Assembly (NCBI GenBank): GCA_021018815.1
Contig: JAITYX010000053.1
Coordinates: forward strand, 4,164,001-4,228,000
DNA from: Talinum fruticosum
Taxonomy: Eukaryota > Streptophyta > Magnoliopsida > Caryophyllales > Talinaceae
Reading direction: 5' to 3'
Length of the DNA: 64,000 nt
In this document: piece after piece, positions 35,100 to 46,276 of the stretch
Numbering within the stretch: position 1 is the stretch's first letter
Layout: the number at the start of each line of letters is the position of its first letter
Notes under the pieces: model-generated
Seen by the model: only the letters and a program-made list of their open reading frames with translations
What the model was told of the DNA's origin: nothing
Databases searched by the model: none
Made by a program: the position numbers and the translations under genes

Positions 35100-35201
35100 T
35101 TGTGAGATAGTACTTGAGGGAATTGGGTCAAAATAAAATTCACAAGGCCTACTTCAAATAAATTGTTCAAGTCTTGAGTTTCGAGTCGAGTAATCTTTAC
35201 A
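34921..35201 (-). repeat. Possible continuation of the old minus-strand LTR
   Basis: A CT-rich stretch, a (TG)n microsatellite (35068-35082) with a T-run of about 20, then a segment ending TAATCTTTACA. Read on the minus strand this could be the LTR start TGTAAAGATTACTCGACTCG, paired with the end at 25801. This is inference; no target duplication supports it. Confidence 0.3.
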
Positions 35202-35500
35202 TTTATTTTATCGAAAAATAACAACACATAAAAAACGTATCAAAACTTATCACGAATATTTCATTAATCAAACAATTTATATAATTAAAAGTAATTAATT
35301 AATCTAAAGCAAATAATTAACTCTAATAAATCAACAACTCTTACACTTCCTTCTTTGTATTACATAGAAACATAATATGCCTTAATTAGATTGAGGTTAT
35401 GTATAGGAGTATATATGTAACTTTCTTTATACATTGTTTACTATATGTATGAAGCCGTACACCTAAGTTTGAGTATGCCATTACCTCACTAAATCCCTAG
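35202..35500. other. AT-rich intergenic sequence
   Basis: No recognisable gene or repeat. It ends in CCCTAG, the left flank of the TR-GAG element. Confidence 0.4.
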
Positions 35501-35921
35501 TGTCACAGTAATGATAATTTACTTGAATTGGATTCCCGTGCGACGCTAGCAAACTAGACCCGAGAACTTTCTAAAGCTTGCTATTAAGCCTCGATAGTGC
35601 TTGAATTAGGCTCGAGAAAGCTAAGTAAGCAAAGGACACTTTAAAGAGAGAGAGTTTGGGAGAATGTTTTGTATTGAACTCTTCGAATGAATGCTTGGAT
35701 GATTACAAATGAATCCCTTGGAGGTATTTATAATTGCCCACCTCCTCAATAGACGTTGGAGATCTATTTAATCCTACGGTTTATATCTATCCTCTAGAAT
35801 CTTCTACACTAATATGTAAGTTTCCTTATAATTGTAGAACATTATAGAAGATTATATAACATTGTGGACTAGTAGAGAGAAATCTAGAAAATTCTAGAAT
35901 ACTCCGAAGCGGCCCGTGACA
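35501..35921 (-). repeat. 3' LTR of the TR-GAG element
   Basis: Direct repeat of 37232-37649. On the minus strand it runs TGTCACGGGCCGC... to ...TTACTGTGACA. The outermost ten bases (TGTCACAGTA on plus) do not match the corresponding inner end of the other LTR (ACCGTCGAAG). Confidence 0.85.
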
Positions 35922-35934
35922 TTCTCCCCACCTA

Positions 35935-37148
35935 ATCGAGCGACGCTCTTGTCGTCTTCTCGTCCTCAAATGTGTGATTGTTGTCGAAGAGTTAAGGAAC
36001 CGAGCTTCTTCTCCGTGTCTTACTTTTCGTACTTCATGACAAGAGCCGACAGCTTGCTTCGTTTCGGGCATTCGAATGCTCAATGTGGACCGTCACATAG
36101 AAAGCAAGATATCTTCTTCTTAGAAGGTGCATGCTCCCGAGACTTTCTCTTTCCTTGTAGATGTATGGCTTGTCTTTCTTCGGAGCATGATCCTCGTTCT
36201 CCTCCACCTTTTTCATCACCGTTTGACTCAATGTCTCATCCTTTGGAGGGATTGAACTCATACAAGGATTCGAGTAGCGGCGATAGCGGAGGCGAGGTCT
36301 TGCACTCCCCGCCTTTCTAGCTCCATCCTTGCCTATCCGCATAAGCCATCGAGGAACCAAGATAAGGCATCTTGCCCCCCGCGCTAGGAATTTCCAAGAG
36401 TAGCACTTGGAATTCCTTCACGTACTCCCGAATTTGACCCTCCTTGTGTTGGAGGTGTTGAAGCTTGACCCGTGCTTCACGTTGGGCATCCTTGGGGTAG
36501 AACCGGGTCTTGAGTTCCTCCTTGAATGCTTCCCATATGGTGATGGGATCAAACCCTCTATTGACATCGTCACACCAATGTCACTACCATACAAGAGCAA
36601 GTGTCTTTAAGGAAAAGGGAAGTGTTACTCACCTTGAGATCATCTCCCTCAATGTTTGAGGCTTTGAAGTAAGCCTCAAGTCCCCATAGGAAATTATCAA
36701 TTTCCCTTGCACTCCCGACTCCCTCATAGTCCTGGAGGCTTGGGCACATTCGCCTATGGGGCAGTCGCTACTGGACCGACCCACGGTTGGGCACCGCGGC
36801 CGTGCACAACTTAAGTTATGCTTTGAACTCCTCCATTTGCTCGTCATGCTCACCGAGGGCGACCTTGAGTTCGCCCATTTGCTTCGTTGGTCCTTGAGAG
36901 TAGCCTTGAGTTCCCCATCTCGTAGCCATAACCGTGGTTTTGAGGGCTACCACCTTCTTGGTGAAGTCTCGTGGCCACCGCATTCAAGGCTTTTTGCATC
37001 TCCACCTTGAGCTCTAAATCCTCCCGATTTGACTATAGCTCCTCAACACACGTGGCCAAGGTGCCAACTATATTCTTTAAGTCGACGACGGCATTATGTA
37101 GTTGTGCAACCCTTTCCTCGAGTACGGCGATCATATCCCTTGACTTCT
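35935..37148 (-). pseudogene. Gag of the TR-GAG element
   Basis: Ty3/gypsy-type gag on the minus strand. Reading from about 37128: MIAVLEERVAQLHNAVVDLK, an N-terminal coiled-coil-like region; REIDNFLWGLEAYFKAS (about 36700-36650); TIWEAFKEELKTRFYPKDAQ and KLQHLQHKEGQIREYVKEFQ, the Retrotrans_gag domain (about 36540-36400). A CCHC knuckle CFLCDGPH.AFECPKR lies at about 36105-36065. Unrelated to the Athila gag at the window start. A few stops and frame changes are visible (one at the position after the knuckle His), so this copy is mildly decayed. No protease or polymerase follows: the purine tract comes directly after. Confidence 0.8.
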
Positions 37149-37231
37149 CTCAACCCCTCTTACCACCTTCTTGTTATTGGCTTCCTTCGGTGACGCTTGA
37201 CCTTCTTTCCCAAACTTTGGTTCCGATACCA

Positions 37232-37649
37232 ACCGTCGAAGATGATAATTTACTCGAACCGAATTCTCGTGCGGCGCTAGCAAACTAGACGCGAGAACCT
37301 TCTAAAGCTTGCTAGTAAGCTTTGGAGTGCTTGACTTAGGCTCGAGAAAGCTAAGTAAGCAAAGGACACTTTGAGAGAGAGAGTTTGGGAGAATGTTTTG
37401 TATTGAACTCTTCGAATGGATGCTTGGATGATTACAAATGAATCCCTTGGGGTATTTATACTTGCCCACCTTCTCAATGGACGTTGGAGATCTATTTAAT
37501 CCTACGGTCCATATCTATCCTCTAGAATCTTCTACACTAATATGTAAGTTTCCTTACAATTGTAGAACATTATAGAAGATTATAGAAGATTGTGGACTAG
37601 TAGAGAAAAATCCAGAAAATTCCGGAATACTTCGGAGCGGCCCGTGACA
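37232..37649 (-). repeat. 5' LTR of the TR-GAG element
   Basis: Direct repeat of 35501-35921; shared landmarks include GCAAACTAGAC, GCTCGAGAAAGCTAAGTAAG and AGCGGCCCGTGACA. A TATAAATAC-like box lies on the minus strand (complement of GTATTTATA near 37451-37460). Confidence 0.85.
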
Positions 37650-37653
37650 CTAG

Positions 37654-38842
37654 GTATTGACGTACTTATTGCACCTAGGACTATAATAGCTGGCAAACAA
37701 AATTTGTAGTTAATTTATGAGGAATCCAAGTTTAGAAAAATTTCCTTCGGACTCTTTTTACTTGAATTCACGTTGGGAAATGTGATTGTCACTAATTAAT
37801 ATCCTTACCATCAACAAGAAGCGTTGATGAAGTTTTGGTTGTAAAATAAAACAAAATCCTGCTCGGATCATCACCAACTAATCATGCATTATTTTACTTA
37901 ATTATTTAAATGATAATTATGTCTTTGAGTTCCAATTAGAGGGCAATCTTGCTTGAATTAGGGTCCATATTTCTGGAACAGAAAGCCTGAAATATTCGTG
38001 CTGTCTTATGATTTATGTTTGTTTAAGATGAAGGGGAGCAAACAATCTTTAATGTAGTCAATTAAAACTTTTAAAATTGAAGAACAAAAGGGGAATCTTG
38101 ATAGGGCTTGTGTTTTCCGACAGGTGTATTTAATTTGTATGTCTGTTATCAATCATTAATGTTGTTTGGGTACAAGGAAACTGGAAGGTGAAGGTGCAAT
38201 GATTTCCCACTTTGTGTTCTACAGCATGCTCCTATTTCTTGTCCTAATTTATGTGTAGTGTTCAATTTCTCTTTCCGTGATGCACATGCTGTGGGTAGAA
38301 CGCAACTAACAGTAGCCTTTGAGCAACTGTAATTGGAAGAATACCCATTTGACTATCATATAATTTGGGGTCTCATTTCTAATCTTCAAATTTAATACTC
38401 AAAAAGATACTTTTTTCGTGAATAGTTTGCAAAAGTTAAAATAAGGTAATAACAGGGATTAGTACCTTACCTAAAAAAATAAATCGTACTGAACCAGTAA
38501 GAAATAAAGAGCACTGGCCTAAAACTTTCTAAAAATTGAAGATACCAAGTTAGATCAAAAAGTTGAGTACAAAGTTCTGAAGAGCTTGATCAGCAAGCAC
38601 CCCTCATTTTTTACATCAAATTTTGCTCCCTTGAAAAATACCCCGCCAAAAAATTACAATACTATTTCTCAAGGCCTAATCAGTCAGTAGCAAAACAGAT
38701 CTCCATTGAACAAACAACGCTATTTAACTAGTAGAGCGAATTCCTTAAACTCAATTCCAGATTTTTGCATTGATTTGGCTAAATTTCTGTAGCTTTACCA
38801 TTATGTTGAAAACGTCCGCCCAATGTGAATCTCTATTATAAG
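37654..38842. other. Low-copy-looking intergenic sequence
   Basis: No open frame of note and no recognisable transposon. Removing the TR-GAG insert joins CCCTAG to GTATTGACG, so this and 35202-35500 form one target region. Confidence 0.4.
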
Positions 38843-39820
38843 TAGACTTGGCAAAAATTGACCCAATCCGAACCCGCTAGAAAATTTTTGATTTTAAACA
38901 CGATTTTCTCGACCCGAACCTGAAAAACCCGCAAAATAATAGGTCAAACTCAATCACATCTTAAATAATTAAAAATGCACAAGTTATATCGTTGTATTTT
39001 TTGTTAACCGAATATGTCCAATCACATCTTAAATAATATATTTTTTTATGAAAATAATGTTACTATAATAATATAATTTCAATGTTATAATTAAAAATAA
39101 TGATTTAAATTTATTGTAAATCTCTAATTTTCATTTATTTGAAATTGTTCTAGCCGTATCTTGAACTATAGCCCTAAAATGGGCACTCGGTTGGGGTTAA
39201 GACGAAGTCAGAATTTTCCTTATGAATAAAATGGGTTGGTTAGTTGACCAAGTAAACTCTTTCTCGATATATTTTAAAATGGAGTAGATATACATAAAAC
39301 CTCCTTATGGTATTAATTTTTATTACTATTGATAATAAATTTGACAAAGTGTAACATGTGAATTAGTATAATAGAATAGTTGAAATAAACATCTGAACCT
39401 TAAATGAGTCGTTAATAGAATAACTCATTATTATTCATCCCGTTATTGGCCAACCTTTCATTGCTTTTATTTGAACAGATAAAGCGGTCAAGTCTTTCGA
39501 CTCAATATAGTCCTCACGCAATATCATGATGGAAGTTTTGAATTTTTTCAATGTCCTTTTTAAAAATACAAATACTACATTTTTTCGTACAATTATGGGC
39601 AATTTTAATCAAAAAATATGTCAAATTTTTATAATTTACAAAAGAAAAATAATTGATAAAAATGACGGTCTCAACCCGTTTGGTCAACCCGAAACCCTTA
39701 TAACCCGATATACGACCGCTCATATTTTACCCAAATCCATAATACACCCGACCCGTATTTTACCTCGAACTCGAATACACCCAACTCGTTTTAATATGTC
39801 TGCCCGAATTGACAGATGTA
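38843..39820. mobile_element. Second hAT-like non-autonomous element, 978 bp
   Basis: Left end TAGACTTGGCAA; right end on the other strand TACATCTGTCAA (8 of 12). Flanks ATTATAAG (38835-38842) and ATTACAAG (39821-39828) match at 7 of 8, an 8-bp target duplication. Both subterminal regions are rich in ACCCGA motifs, as in the element at 10200-10849, so the two belong to one broad family. The overlapping frames at 39514-39861 run through these repeats and are not genes. Confidence 0.7.
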
Positions 39821-39828
39821 ATTACAAG

Positions 39829-42052
39829 TATGTAATCCTATGGGTGAAAAGCGGTAGATAGGGAATTTTGATTATGGCTTTGAAGACATAAAGTTATTGG
39901 ATTTTTAAATTAAAATGATAGACACCTTTCATTTTTTTAATAAATATATGTGTGAAATTATTAAGTGTACGAGTATTTTACCTTTAAAAACTTAAATATT
40001 TAAAGAATTAACGATTCAACTTAAGGTTTTACACTATGTAATTTTGTTGGGAAATCTATTAATCGAGAAGTTTGACTCCAACAAGAGAAAACATTCCAGT
40101 CGAGCACTTGAAAGGGAAACAGGCGAGGTGCTAACAATGTCCATACATTCTTTGGCTTGGCCTTTATTACATCTCGTTACTCAGCAGCAATTAGTTAGAA
40201 ATACAAAATTGCATAATTGATTTGATGCACGGGCATAAGTTCACTATATAAAACACATTAATTGTGTTTATGCCAATTCTAAAAATGTTTTAATGTGGGT
40301 TTGTCTCCCCACGCCACCGGAGAAAATGGGGTGAACGATGATGCGTCTTGGGGCACGCTGTAAAGATGTGTCTATGACAGTGTATTGCCTCTTGTGCTCG
40401 CCAAAAGTGGTGGATGAAAACCACACTATGATATCATGTAACTTGCAATAATGGGAAGCACACTATTGAAACCCAATCAATTCCCCCACAATCCCATGGA
40501 CTAATGACAAACCAAGTGAGCCAGTTATCCCAACTCAATACAAACCCCAATCGATTAGAATTTACAGATGAATCTTATATTCGCTCAATTTAACCTGGGT
40601 CGAAAGCAACCGATGTCAAGTTAGAATCGAACTTTTAGATCAACCGAATCTATGAATTTAAGATATTTTAACTCGTTACATCAAATTGATTCATAAAAAA
40701 ATCTATTACAAACACCACACAAATTGTCGACGAAAAAATTTTGAACCAACATTTAATTGGTTCGAAAATTGAGTTTATTGCACCTGAAAAATTGCGACAA
40801 CAATGTTTATTTATGAGTGAATTCAATTCAAATCATATTGACTAATCTACTATCACTGCTTTGTACTGTATCTCGTGCCTTGTGGACCAATTATGCAAAA
40901 GAATAATAAGGAGATATTACGAAGGAAAGGAAAGGTTCGGACAGGGAACAAGAAGGGGGGCCTATGTGTGCCGAAATGCACTTAAGAAATCATACTTTAC
41001 CACTTTTAAATTCTTCATGGCCCCAATCAAGCACTACATTGTCAGGAATTGGATATAATCAAGCGTGCCGTCTTATGAATCCTTTGCAACAATCATCTTT
41101 GAACTCATGCCCAATTTTGCTATCAAATCCATGCTGTCTTTTTGACATAAGAGAAGTAATGACCCAACATACTTATCAATTGCTCAGAATATACTCAATT
41201 CACTATCTATTTTTCTATTCCACATCACATACATTATATAAAAGTGTGAAACTAAATAAGTAAAAATATATACTGAAATCTTTAAAAAATGAATACACTA
41301 TTTAACATAAAAAATTACAAGACGACTAATTAAGGAGTTATCTTTTTTTTTTGATAATTATAAGTTTTAACACACGTGTTCCTTATAAATTATATACCAT
41401 CATATCTGTCATTTACTAAACAAACAATAAGGCAAATTCACAATTGAGATACTTTATAGAGTGCTTATTCTATTCTTTTTTGTTTTGAAAAAATCAAACT
41501 ATTGACATTTTGATTACACATCTTTTTGAGATAAAAATATGCCCAATGCACCAGAATTGCACTAAAGTGATTATGTTTTGCATTTTTCTAACCATGGTGG
41601 GAAAATATTTTTTTCTTGAGGGAGAGAGGAAAATTATTTTGACACAAATTGATACCAAAAATAAAAAAGAAAAAGAAACCCAAACATAGAGATCTTGTAA
41701 AACCAACCATTGTAAATCCAACTCCTAAGGTTGTTCAATAGAATGCCACATTCAATATTTTTAACAGAAAATTGAACAAGATAAGAAAAAACAGAGGAGT
41801 AAAAAAATTGAACAAGATAAGAAAAAGAAGAGTAGGAGGAGACAAGAGGGATTTTCTTCAATTTCTCTTACTAATTGCGCTCAATTACTACTATACAATA
41901 CAACCAAAGATTTGAGTTATCAGAAGAATGAGTACACTAACTCAAGTAGATCCTAAAATATAAAAGCACCCCAAATAAAAATGAAAAGAAAGGGTGATTT
42001 TGCTTCAAGTCAACACCAATATAATCTATTTTTTTTAAAAAAAAAAAAGAAT
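39829..42052. other. Intergenic sequence downstream of the DUF761 gene
   Basis: No recognisable element. Frames of 60-100 codons at 40861-41263 and 41494-41861 lack domains; the latter are T-rich translations. The part next to 42052 would contain the 3' untranslated region of the minus-strand gene. Confidence 0.4.
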
Positions 42053-42708
42053 TCAGTAAAATCGAGCTAATCTGGGATCACCTCTGCTTTCAGAAATGAT
42101 CCCCTGTTTCATCTTCCTAATGAATTCTTCACATCTCTTGTTCAACTCCTCCGCACCTAGCCCTTCTTCGTCGTCGTCATCATAATCATCAATAACAGCA
42201 CAACCATCTTCTTTCTGATCATATACATTACAAATCTCTGAGACTTCTACCTCTTCTGTTGAACTCTCACCAATCGTTGAAAAATGTGGGTTTTCATCTT
42301 GGTTACTCTGTTCTACTGGTTCCAAAGCCTGCTTTTTTGGCCACCAATTTCAGCCACTTTGCTTCCCTGGGTTTGTGAGGGTGGTGAGGAGAGAGAAGAG
42401 GAAGAAGAAGAGGAAGAGGAAGAAGAAGAATAAGAAGCGGAGCTTTTGACAAGAATTACCAAAATGCCATTGCAGAGAAGGAACATATAGTTCCTATCAA
42501 AGCTAAACTTCAGGCCAGAGATCAAAGAAGATGGGGAGAAGTAGGGTTTTAGGGTATGAAAAATTAGGAAGAGAAGAGAGGAGAAGAAGAGGAGGAAAGA
42601 GAACAAATATGGAGATTGCAACAATGAGAGAGATTTCTTGATGAAATTAGGTGATAATCTAAGGTGGGTAGTCATTAGTTTTGTGTTCTCTTGATTCAGC
42701 TGCTCCAT
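42053..42708 (-). CDS. DUF4408/DUF761 ('cotton fibre'-type) protein, split by one frameshift
   Basis: The only convincing host gene. The first frame (42708 down to 42313) begins MEQLNQENTKLMTTHLRLSP, then has a strongly hydrophobic segment (SYLFSFLLFFSSLLFLI region, about residues 34-51) and NYMFLLCNGILVILVKSS (about 74-91), which fits a DUF4408 membrane domain. A poly-Ser run follows. The second frame (to 42053) is acidic (IDDYDDDDEEG) and ends with EELNKRCEEFIRKMKQGII, the DUF761 motif. Frame 1 meets TAG just after an A6 run (T6 at 42333-42338 on plus); one extra A would join the frames to about 217 residues. The protein is probably membrane-anchored; the biochemical role of this family is not established. 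The break is either a real pseudogene mutation or an assembly indel. Confidence 0.75.
42375..42432 (-). repeat. GAAGAG-type triplet run encoding poly-Ser
   Basis: A (GAA/GAG)n tract on plus reads as TCT/TCC serine codons in the gene, giving about 12 consecutive serines. Likely length-variable. Confidence 0.8.
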
Positions 42709-42845
42709 TTTGAAATTTAGGGATTGTGATTCTTATACTGAGGTGGAGCAGAAGAAGAGAAGTTGGTATACAAGGGCAAATATGATGTTGGGAAGGAAAG
42801 AGAGGTGGTGGTAGCAGTGATGACAGTGTCTTGAGTTGATGCTAG

Positions 42846-42853
42846 TTTATATA
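42846..42853 (-). promoter_or_regulatory. TATA box of the DUF761 gene
   Basis: The minus strand reads TATATAAA (plus TTTATATA), about 138 bp upstream of the ATG at 42708. With transcription starting some 30 bp downstream, this leaves a leader of about 100 bp. Inferred from position and consensus only. Confidence 0.5.
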
Positions 42854-43064
42854 GGTGAGTTTTTTGGCATTGGCATTTAAAAAATCATGTTCGGTTCATG
42901 TGAGGTATCAACTTTGGTTTCTATTAACAAAAAATTTCTATAAAAATGTGATTTTTCCACTTTTTTTGGTTGGGGGACCCGGAGTGGGGGCCTTTTGAGG
43001 GCATGAAAATGGTAGGGACATCACTTGAGAAGAGGATTATGAGTTGGAAATTGAATGCAATCTT

Positions 43065-43489
43065 ATTGGTTTTATTTGGCAAACAGGAGTTAACTATTTG
43101 TGTCAATTTTTAACTATGAATTGTTTAAATTAACTATTTTATATTAACTGTTTGAGTTAAGTATTTTTTAAAAATGTATTTAGTAAAATTAAGTATTCAA
43201 GGGAAAAATATTTGGTGAAATTTCATTTATACTTTTTATGTCTAAGTTGTCTTTTAAATAAATATATATATTGACCCTTTTATTTTCTTTTCAAATATAA
43301 TTATATTTATGTTATGTGTACTAATTATTCTCATTTATAAAATTTTGCTTTCTTAATATTTTTATAAAATTTATATTCATTAGCTATTCAATATAATATT
43401 TACTATATTCAATTTTAATAAAAAAATATCATGTCGTAGCAGCAGACGAATAGTAGTAGCAGCAAGCAGCAGTAATAGTAGTAGTAGTA

Positions 43490-43553
<64 letters not shown>

Positions 43554-43772
43554 GGGTTGGTGGTGTAATTTCTCTAAACTTTTAGACAAATGTGTTATTT
43601 TTACAAACAACTCTTCCCAAAAAGGAATAAGAGAAAGAATTGTTTGGGGTGAAATAGTTGTTCCAAACGATTGTTTACCAAACACTCATTAGTTGTATAA
43701 CTTGATCAAAATAGTTAAACCCCTCCGAACCGCTCTTTTTCCTCCAAAAGGCTGTCAACCAAACACCCCATA
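43065..43772. mobile_element. MITE-like element carrying a (TAA)n microsatellite
   Basis: Left end TTTATTTGGCAAACAGG and AGTTAACTATTTG; right end on the other strand GGTGTTTGGTTGACAG, later GGTTTAACTATTTTG. Such TTTGG-bearing inverted ends are common in plant hAT-type MITEs. No clear target duplication. The Leu-rich minus-strand frame here is only the translated microsatellite. Confidence 0.4.
43438..43553. repeat. Compound microsatellite (AGC)n-(AGT)n-(AAT)n
   Basis: Starts with imperfect AGC repeats, then TAGTAGTAG, then about 20 uninterrupted AAT units ending near 43553. Confidence 0.9.
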
Positions 43773-46276
43773 GTCCATCTATTCAATTGTTGAGATTTTA
43801 AGTTATTAAAAAATTATCATAGGTGGTAAAATAATATTAATGAATGGTAAGAGTATGCGCTAACATGTCAATAGTTGAACGATAGACTACAAGATTGCAA
43901 TCTTCCTTCCAACCGCAAAGTCCATTTTCTATCACTTGAATATAAGTTTTCAGGAACAAATATTAGAAAATTAGATGAAATAAATAAACTTTTGGGGCAA
44001 TTGAATGAAAATAAGTTATTATTTTTCTCGGACATAAATAGGATGAACTTTAAGGGGTATTTTTTTATCAAACTACTATTGAGTTTGACCACCTTTAACT
44101 CACCAAGAAGTTAATTTGGTAGATATGAATGGTGGATCCTTGTATTTGTTTTACTTCTTTTGAAATGTAGTAGAAAAGTCATTCTTAGTTTGGCACATTA
44201 TCCACTTAATTTTCCCCTTTTGCAAAAGTTAAATCCCTGAACTAAACAAAATCCCTCATTTAGCCAAATTAAAATGATGAACTATCAAATCTAGTAGATC
44301 TATCATTTAAATATTCCAAAGTGTCGTCCACGTCTCGCTTCTCGGTGAGTCAAAGGTGATAAAATTTAATGGTGGTTTGACGAAAAAATATCCCTTAAAA
44401 ATCATACTATTGTCCAAAATAAAAAAATGACTTATTTTTATTTAATTGTCCTAAAAATTAGTTTATTTCATCCAATTTCACATCGTTTGGCAAAATAGAT
44501 CACCCAACTTTGAAAGGATTTTTTTTTCAGAGCCTTCTCTCCCTAGAGAGTATTGCTATAGCCTCTTCGCCCAATTTGTTTGTATTTTTTTATGCAGATA
44601 ACGCTAAACTTATTTTCTATACAATTTCATAACTATTTTATCTAACTATTTTAGATATACTAACAAAATAGATACCAAATTTTAGTAATATAATATGACG
44701 CAATTAGATGAAAAAATCAACCTAATAGCAGAAAGTATTTTAAATAAAAAATTAAAAATGACCCATCACAATGATTCAATATGCTTTCGTCATATTTTTT
44801 GTTACTAAATAGAATTTTTGTTCTTTTACCACCATCTTTTATCAAGAACTAATCACTATTTCAGATGATTCTATTGGGAATATTATCAAATTGTATTGTT
44901 GATATATTTTCTAGTAAAATATTATTTAATTCTGAGATAATGCTAGCAGTTATTTGGTCTCTTTGTAAAGGTTGCCTATTACATGAATTCTTTGTATTCC
45001 AACAGTGAAGAGGGCCAAGGACAAATAAATCTTCTTGTTTGAGAAGGACTCTTTGAGAATTGTTTCTGCATATTCTGTGCAAGTAATTAGTGTACATGAT
45101 GATAGAATTGGGTGTAGGATGGTAACATATTAGCCTTCAATTATGTCCTTATGACGGTAAAAATGTGAGTTCTGCACTCTCTATTTACAGAATAGGGAAG
45201 AGAAAAGAGAAAGAGATAGAGTGGGAAGGTATTCATTAATAAAAAGCCACAAGACATTTACAATAAATATCTAATAATAAATATAAAAATTTGTAAACTT
45301 ATTTTAGGTATCAGTCATATTCTTTAATGTCAATGCATCTTTCTGTAACGTTGGTGAGTTACAACATAATTGCATGGACCAGGTGCCTCATTGACAAAAT
45401 TGCACTTGAGGAAAAAATTGTCATAATAGAGCCATATAAAATTTCATTGTTGGCTCATTCTTTAATCATAAGTAAAACTAACACGATAACATTCAAATTG
45501 TATACTACTCCATAAGAATACAAATTCCAAATTTCTAAATTTTTAATAAATCACACGAGAGCAATAAGCCAAACTAACGTTGGAGGTGGTAGAACCACAA
45601 CTCACACTACATGTGAGAATCTAACTCACACCAGTTGTGAGAAACGAACAACTTTACTCTCGTAAAATGGAGAGTAGAATCGGAACGCTTTTAAACTTTA
45701 GAGAGAGAGAGTAAACTTTTTTTAATGAAGACGAAAATAAGCAACTTTACCGATAGATGGAAGGTTCAAATTATTATATATTTTTAAGAGTTCGTACTCT
45801 TGAGACACGCATCAAAATTTCGTTATAAAAATATAGTTTTCTTTTTTTTGAAAAAAAAAGAAATGGAAAGACAGTTTTAATTTTTCAGAACTCACCATTT
45901 GAATTTAAACCAACAATCGCCCCACCAAACAAGCAGCGACCGTTTCACCTTGTTTTTTTTGTTAAACGGAAATCAAACCTTGGCTTTTGCTTCCTAAGAG
46001 TCTCATGCTTAGCATATTCAGACTTTAGATTTTTGCGAATATCAGAATTGCAGTACAATTATCATTCTTTTGGTTATGTTACTAATATATTGATCAATGG
46101 GTGATCAAGTTTACGTGAGAAAATTGAATATTTTAATGGATTTGAACATTGTGGAAAGTAGAGAAGAAGTAGATCAACATGTGGTTGCAATGAGTCTGAT
46201 GCGAAAGTTTTATGAGTTTGATTGTAATTGTTTTAAGTTTTGTTTATGATTATATTTTTGCAAGTGTCAAATCTAA
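43773..46276. other. AT-rich intergenic sequence
   Basis: No recognisable domains. A 78-codon minus frame at 44861-45097 weakly resembles the linker before a LINE RNase H, but not enough to call. Imperfect palindromes around CTCACA occur at 45600-45640. The stretch ends in TCTAA, the left flank of the third copia element. Confidence 0.4.

Larger units (their letters stand above)
35501..37649 (-). mobile_element. Complete gag-only LTR element (TR-GAG type), 2,149 bp
   Basis: Two direct repeats of about 420 bp (35501-35921 and 37232-37649), roughly 90-95% alike by eye, flank a 1.3-kb interior. Ends are TGTCAC...GTGACA and CTAG abuts both sides (35497-35500, 37650-37653), a 4-bp duplication. 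On the minus strand the right LTR is 5': next to it is the primer site TGGTATCGGAACCA (complement of 37218-37231), and before the left LTR is the purine tract AGGTGGGGAGAA (complement of 35922-35933). The interior encodes only gag. Small LTR elements with gag alone have been described in plants as TR-GAG. It would need polymerase from a partner. Confidence 0.85.

Noticed and set aside
36971..37288. Plus-strand Ser-rich frame of 105 codons over the TR-GAG element
   Set aside because: It is the antisense of the minus-strand gag N-terminus and primer-site region.
43380..43685. Minus-strand 101-codon frame with a run of about 35 leucines
   Set aside because: The leucines are the translated (TAA)n microsatellite read in one frame; no conserved sequence flanks it.
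44861..45097. Minus-strand 78-codon frame resembling a LINE RNase H linker
   Set aside because: Only scattered residues fit, no catalytic motif is visible and no element borders were found.
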